Shown in pieces: positions 62,378-64,000 of a DNA stretch of 64,000 nt (its first letter is position 1; every line of letters starts with the position of its first letter). The notes below the pieces were generated by a model that was not told the DNA's origin, searched no databases, and worked only from the letters and a program-made list of their open reading frames with translations. The DNA lies in the NCBI GenBank assembly GCA_944393405.1, contig CALYAC010000001.1, forward strand, positions 124,001 through 188,000, given 5' to 3'. Made by a program: the position numbers and the translations under genes. Source of the DNA: an uncultured Clostridia bacterium (GTDB taxonomy: Bacteria > Bacillota_A > Clostridia > TANB77 > CAG-508).

Positions 62378-62388
62378 TGCAATATCTC

Positions 62389-63378
62389 CTACTCTCCTAA
62401 AATTTCAATTTCTAAATTAATGATTTTTCCCTTTTTTTCTAGCACTTCTTTTTTTACATAACTAATTAAATCTAATATATCTTGTGCTGTTGCTCCTCCT
62501 ACGTTTACTATAAATCCTGCGTGCTTTTCTGAAACCATAGCTCCACCTATTTGTTTTCCTTTTAATCCACATTCATCTATTAATTTAGCTGTTATATAGT
62601 CTTCTCCTCTTTTAAAAGTACTACCAGCACTTGGAAAGCTTGGTTGTTTTTCTCTTCTTGATTTAGATAGTTCTTCCATTTTGCTTCTTATTTCATCTTG
62701 ATCTCCATTTTTTAATTTTAATGTTGTTTCTAATATTACATATCTTTTATTAAAAAATACACTTTTTCTATATGAAAATTCTTGCTTTTCATTATTAAGT
62801 TCAACTATTTCTGGTTCATCTGATTTTTCTACAACTTCTTCAATTTCAATGTCATCTATATATGTTTTATCTGCAATCATATCATATCTTTTAAGATCTA
62901 GACATTTTGTAGAATAAACAATTTCTTTCATCTCACTTCCATATGCTCCAGCATTCATTTTAATTGCTCCACCAATAGATCCAGGAATTCCAGAAGCAAA
63001 TTCTAATCCAGTAATACCTTTTTTTAATAATTCTTGAGATAAAAGTGCTAGGCTCACTCCTGCACCTACAGTAACAAATACATCATCATCTTTTTCTTGT
63101 ATATTAATGTTTTCAAAATCTATATTTACTACAATTCCTCTTATTCCCTTATCTTTAACTAAAACATTGCTACCATTACCAATAATAGTAATATGCTTAT
63201 TTGTCTTCTTTGCCACTTTTATAACATGTTTTAGTTCATCAATGTTTTTTATTTTTACAAATATATCAGCATTACCACCAACTTTAAAGCTAGTATGTTT
63301 ACTCATTGGTTCATTCATATATATTTGATCTGAAGGAATTATTTCTGTTAATTTTTGACATATATCTATAATTTTCAA
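62389..63378 (-). CDS. murB: UDP-N-acetylenolpyruvoylglucosamine reductase
   Basis: A 329-residue FAD enzyme that reduces UDP-GlcNAc-enolpyruvate to UDP-MurNAc. Seen: SKHTSFKVGGNADI, TIIGNGSNVLVKDKGIRG, GLEFASGIPGSIGGAIKMNAGAYG, SFPSAGSTFKR and KGKQIGGAMVSEKHAGFIVN. I place the start at the TTG at 63378 behind GAGGGGG; the upstream in-frame ATG at 63429 lies inside the promoter. It has the insert EEVVEKSDEPEIVELN in the middle, not typical of all MurB. Confidence 0.94.
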   Translation of the reverse strand: MKIIDICQKLTEIIPSDQIYMNEPMSKHTSFKVGGNADIFVKIKNIDELKHVIKVAKKTNKHITIIGNGSNVLVKDKGIRGIVVNIDFENINIQEKDDDVFVTVGAGVSLALLSQELLKKGITGLEFASGIPGSIGGAIKMNAGAYGSEMKEIVYSTKCLDLKRYDMIADKTYIDDIEIEEVVEKSDEPEIVELNNEKQEFSYRKSVFFNKRYVILETTLKLKNGDQDEIRSKMEELSKSRREKQPSFPSAGSTFKRGEDYITAKLIDECGLKGKQIGGAMVSEKHAGFIVNVGGATAQDILDLISYVKKEVLEKKGKIINLEIEILGE

Positions 63379-63410
63379 ATCTAAAGTCCCCCTCTTCAAA
63401 ATCCACATCA

Positions 63411-63439
63411 ATTTTATCATTTTTAGCAAAATATTACAA
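63411..63439 (-). promoter_or_regulatory. Promoter of murB
   Basis: TTGTAA (63439-63434) and TAAAAT (63416-63411), 17-base spacer, minus strand. Predicted start near 63404, about 26 bases before the TTG start codon. Confidence 0.65.
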
Positions 63440-63460
63440 TACTAAAAACAAGATTAATTC

Positions 63461-63489
63461 TTGTTTGTAACATCATCATATGCTATAAT
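63461..63489 (+). promoter_or_regulatory. Promoter of coaD
   Basis: TTGTTT at 63461-63466 and TATAAT at 63484-63489 with a 17-base spacer. An 8-bp inverted repeat AAACAAGA/TCTTGTTT (63446-63466) overlaps the -35 box and sits between the divergent murB and coaD promoters. Confidence 0.7.
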
Positions 63490-63517
63490 ATCATTATATT
63501 TTTATTTGGAGGTTATT

Positions 63518-63997
63518 ATGAAAATTGCTTTTTATCCTGGAAGTTTTGATCCATTTACAAATGGTCATTTACATGTTGTTAAAACAGCTTCTAAATTATT
63601 TGATAAAGTTATAATTGGTATTGGAATAAATATACAAAAAGAAAGAAGATTTTCAAATTCGATTATGAAAAGTGCTATTGAAAAAACTTTAGAAGATGAA
63701 AATATTTCTAATGTAGAAGTAGTAGTATATGATAAACTTTCTGTAGATGTTGCTAGAGAATTAAATTGTAACTACTTAGTTCGTGGTTTAAGAAATGATA
63801 TGGATTATCAATATGAAGAAAATTTAGCACAAATAAATGAAGAAATATCTGGTTTAGATACAATATATATACGTTCTGGTCTTTTAGGTTTTATTAGTTC
63901 TAGTATGGTAGTAGAATTATTACAAAATAACAAAGATGTTAGCAAATACTTACCTACAAGTATAAATTTAGCAATAAGAAAAGAACTTTCCTTGTAA
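63518..63997 (+). CDS. coaD: Phosphopantetheine adenylyltransferase
   Basis: A 159-residue nucleotidyltransferase for the penultimate step of CoA synthesis (4'-phosphopantetheine + ATP to dephospho-CoA). Seen: FYPGSFDPFTNGHLHVV with the nucleotide-binding TNGH, LVRGLRNDMDYQYEENLAQIN and the late GFISSSMVVELL. In most relatives the last motif is ISSxxxRE or SSSLVKE; here the basic residue is replaced by Val, a small oddity. GGAGG lies nine bases before the ATG. It is complete and divergent from murB. Confidence 0.93.
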   Translation: MKIAFYPGSFDPFTNGHLHVVKTASKLFDKVIIGIGINIQKERRFSNSIMKSAIEKTLEDENISNVEVVVYDKLSVDVARELNCNYLVRGLRNDMDYQYEENLAQINEEISGLDTIYIRSGLLGFISSSMVVELLQNNKDVSKYLPTSINLAIRKELSL

Positions 63998-64000
63998 ATT

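Noticed and set aside
1..64000. tRNA, rRNA, CRISPR arrays or insertion sequences
   Set aside because: I looked for conserved tRNA arms, regularly spaced repeats and transposase motifs and found none that hold up.

Overview
The window is about 64 kb of very AT-rich DNA. It looks like a chromosome segment of an anaerobic, Gram-positive, spore-forming clostridium-like bacterium. Supporting signs are a germination protease (gpr), a Spo0E-like phosphatase, a flavodiiron protein, an Fe-S flavoprotein, an LPQTG-anchored surface protein, AGGAGG-type ribosome binding sites and strong A/T codon bias. No rRNA, tRNA, CRISPR array, transposase or prophage was seen. Almost all genes lie on the minus strand; the exceptions are three small genes at the left edge and coaD at the right edge. 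The species cannot be fixed from sequence alone.

Layout. 0.1-1.4 kb: two tandem small paralogs and a TetR regulator. 1.5-9.7 kb: housekeeping and redox genes (lspA, YjbR-like, YbaK-like, flavodiiron protein, ZIP transporter, ABC-F ATPase, Fe-S flavoprotein, SDR). 9.9-12.4 kb: a Zn/Cd efflux operon (SmtB/CadC-like repressor, free HMA protein, P-type ATPase). 12.5-20.7 kb: NatAB-like ABC exporter, thioesterase, L,D-transpeptidase, a BceRS-like two-component system, a PHP phosphoesterase. 20.8-22.4 kb: two tandem proteins resembling Thg1 reverse polymerases, preceded by a structured, self-terminated leader or small RNA. 22.4-30.2 kb: Nudix-like protein, phosphatase, QueH-GNAT fusion, ruvB, a TagO/WecA-type transferase, rpiA. 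30.3-32.2 kb: two genes of less AT-rich composition. 32.3-54.7 kb: gpr and then a large exopolysaccharide locus. It contains CpsBCD phosphoregulators, a cohesin-like LPQTG protein, Spo0E, a beta-helix/dockerin protein, a flippase, a polymerase, glycosyltransferases, a pyruvyltransferase, the priming transferase, LCP and galE. 54.8-55.6 kb: a GNAT toxin with a small antitoxin. 55.7-64 kb: FAD oxidoreductase, holA, ruvC, glycogen debranching enzyme, yvcK, murB, coaD.

Main observation. Four genes are each split into two frames: the TagO/WecA-like transferase, the exopolysaccharide priming transferase, the beta-helix/dockerin protein and an unknown protein. In every case a single +1 shift at an in-frame CGG codon restores one full-length protein, with the next codon becoming GGN (Gly). 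Two of the sites share the ten bases ACTTCGGAGG. By eye, CGG occurs in frame only six times in the whole window, and four of the six are these breaks. This suggests a CGG-dependent +1 frameshift (a slow or poorly decoded codon) that affects both lipid-linked sugar primases of the envelope. A systematic sequence error must still be excluded.
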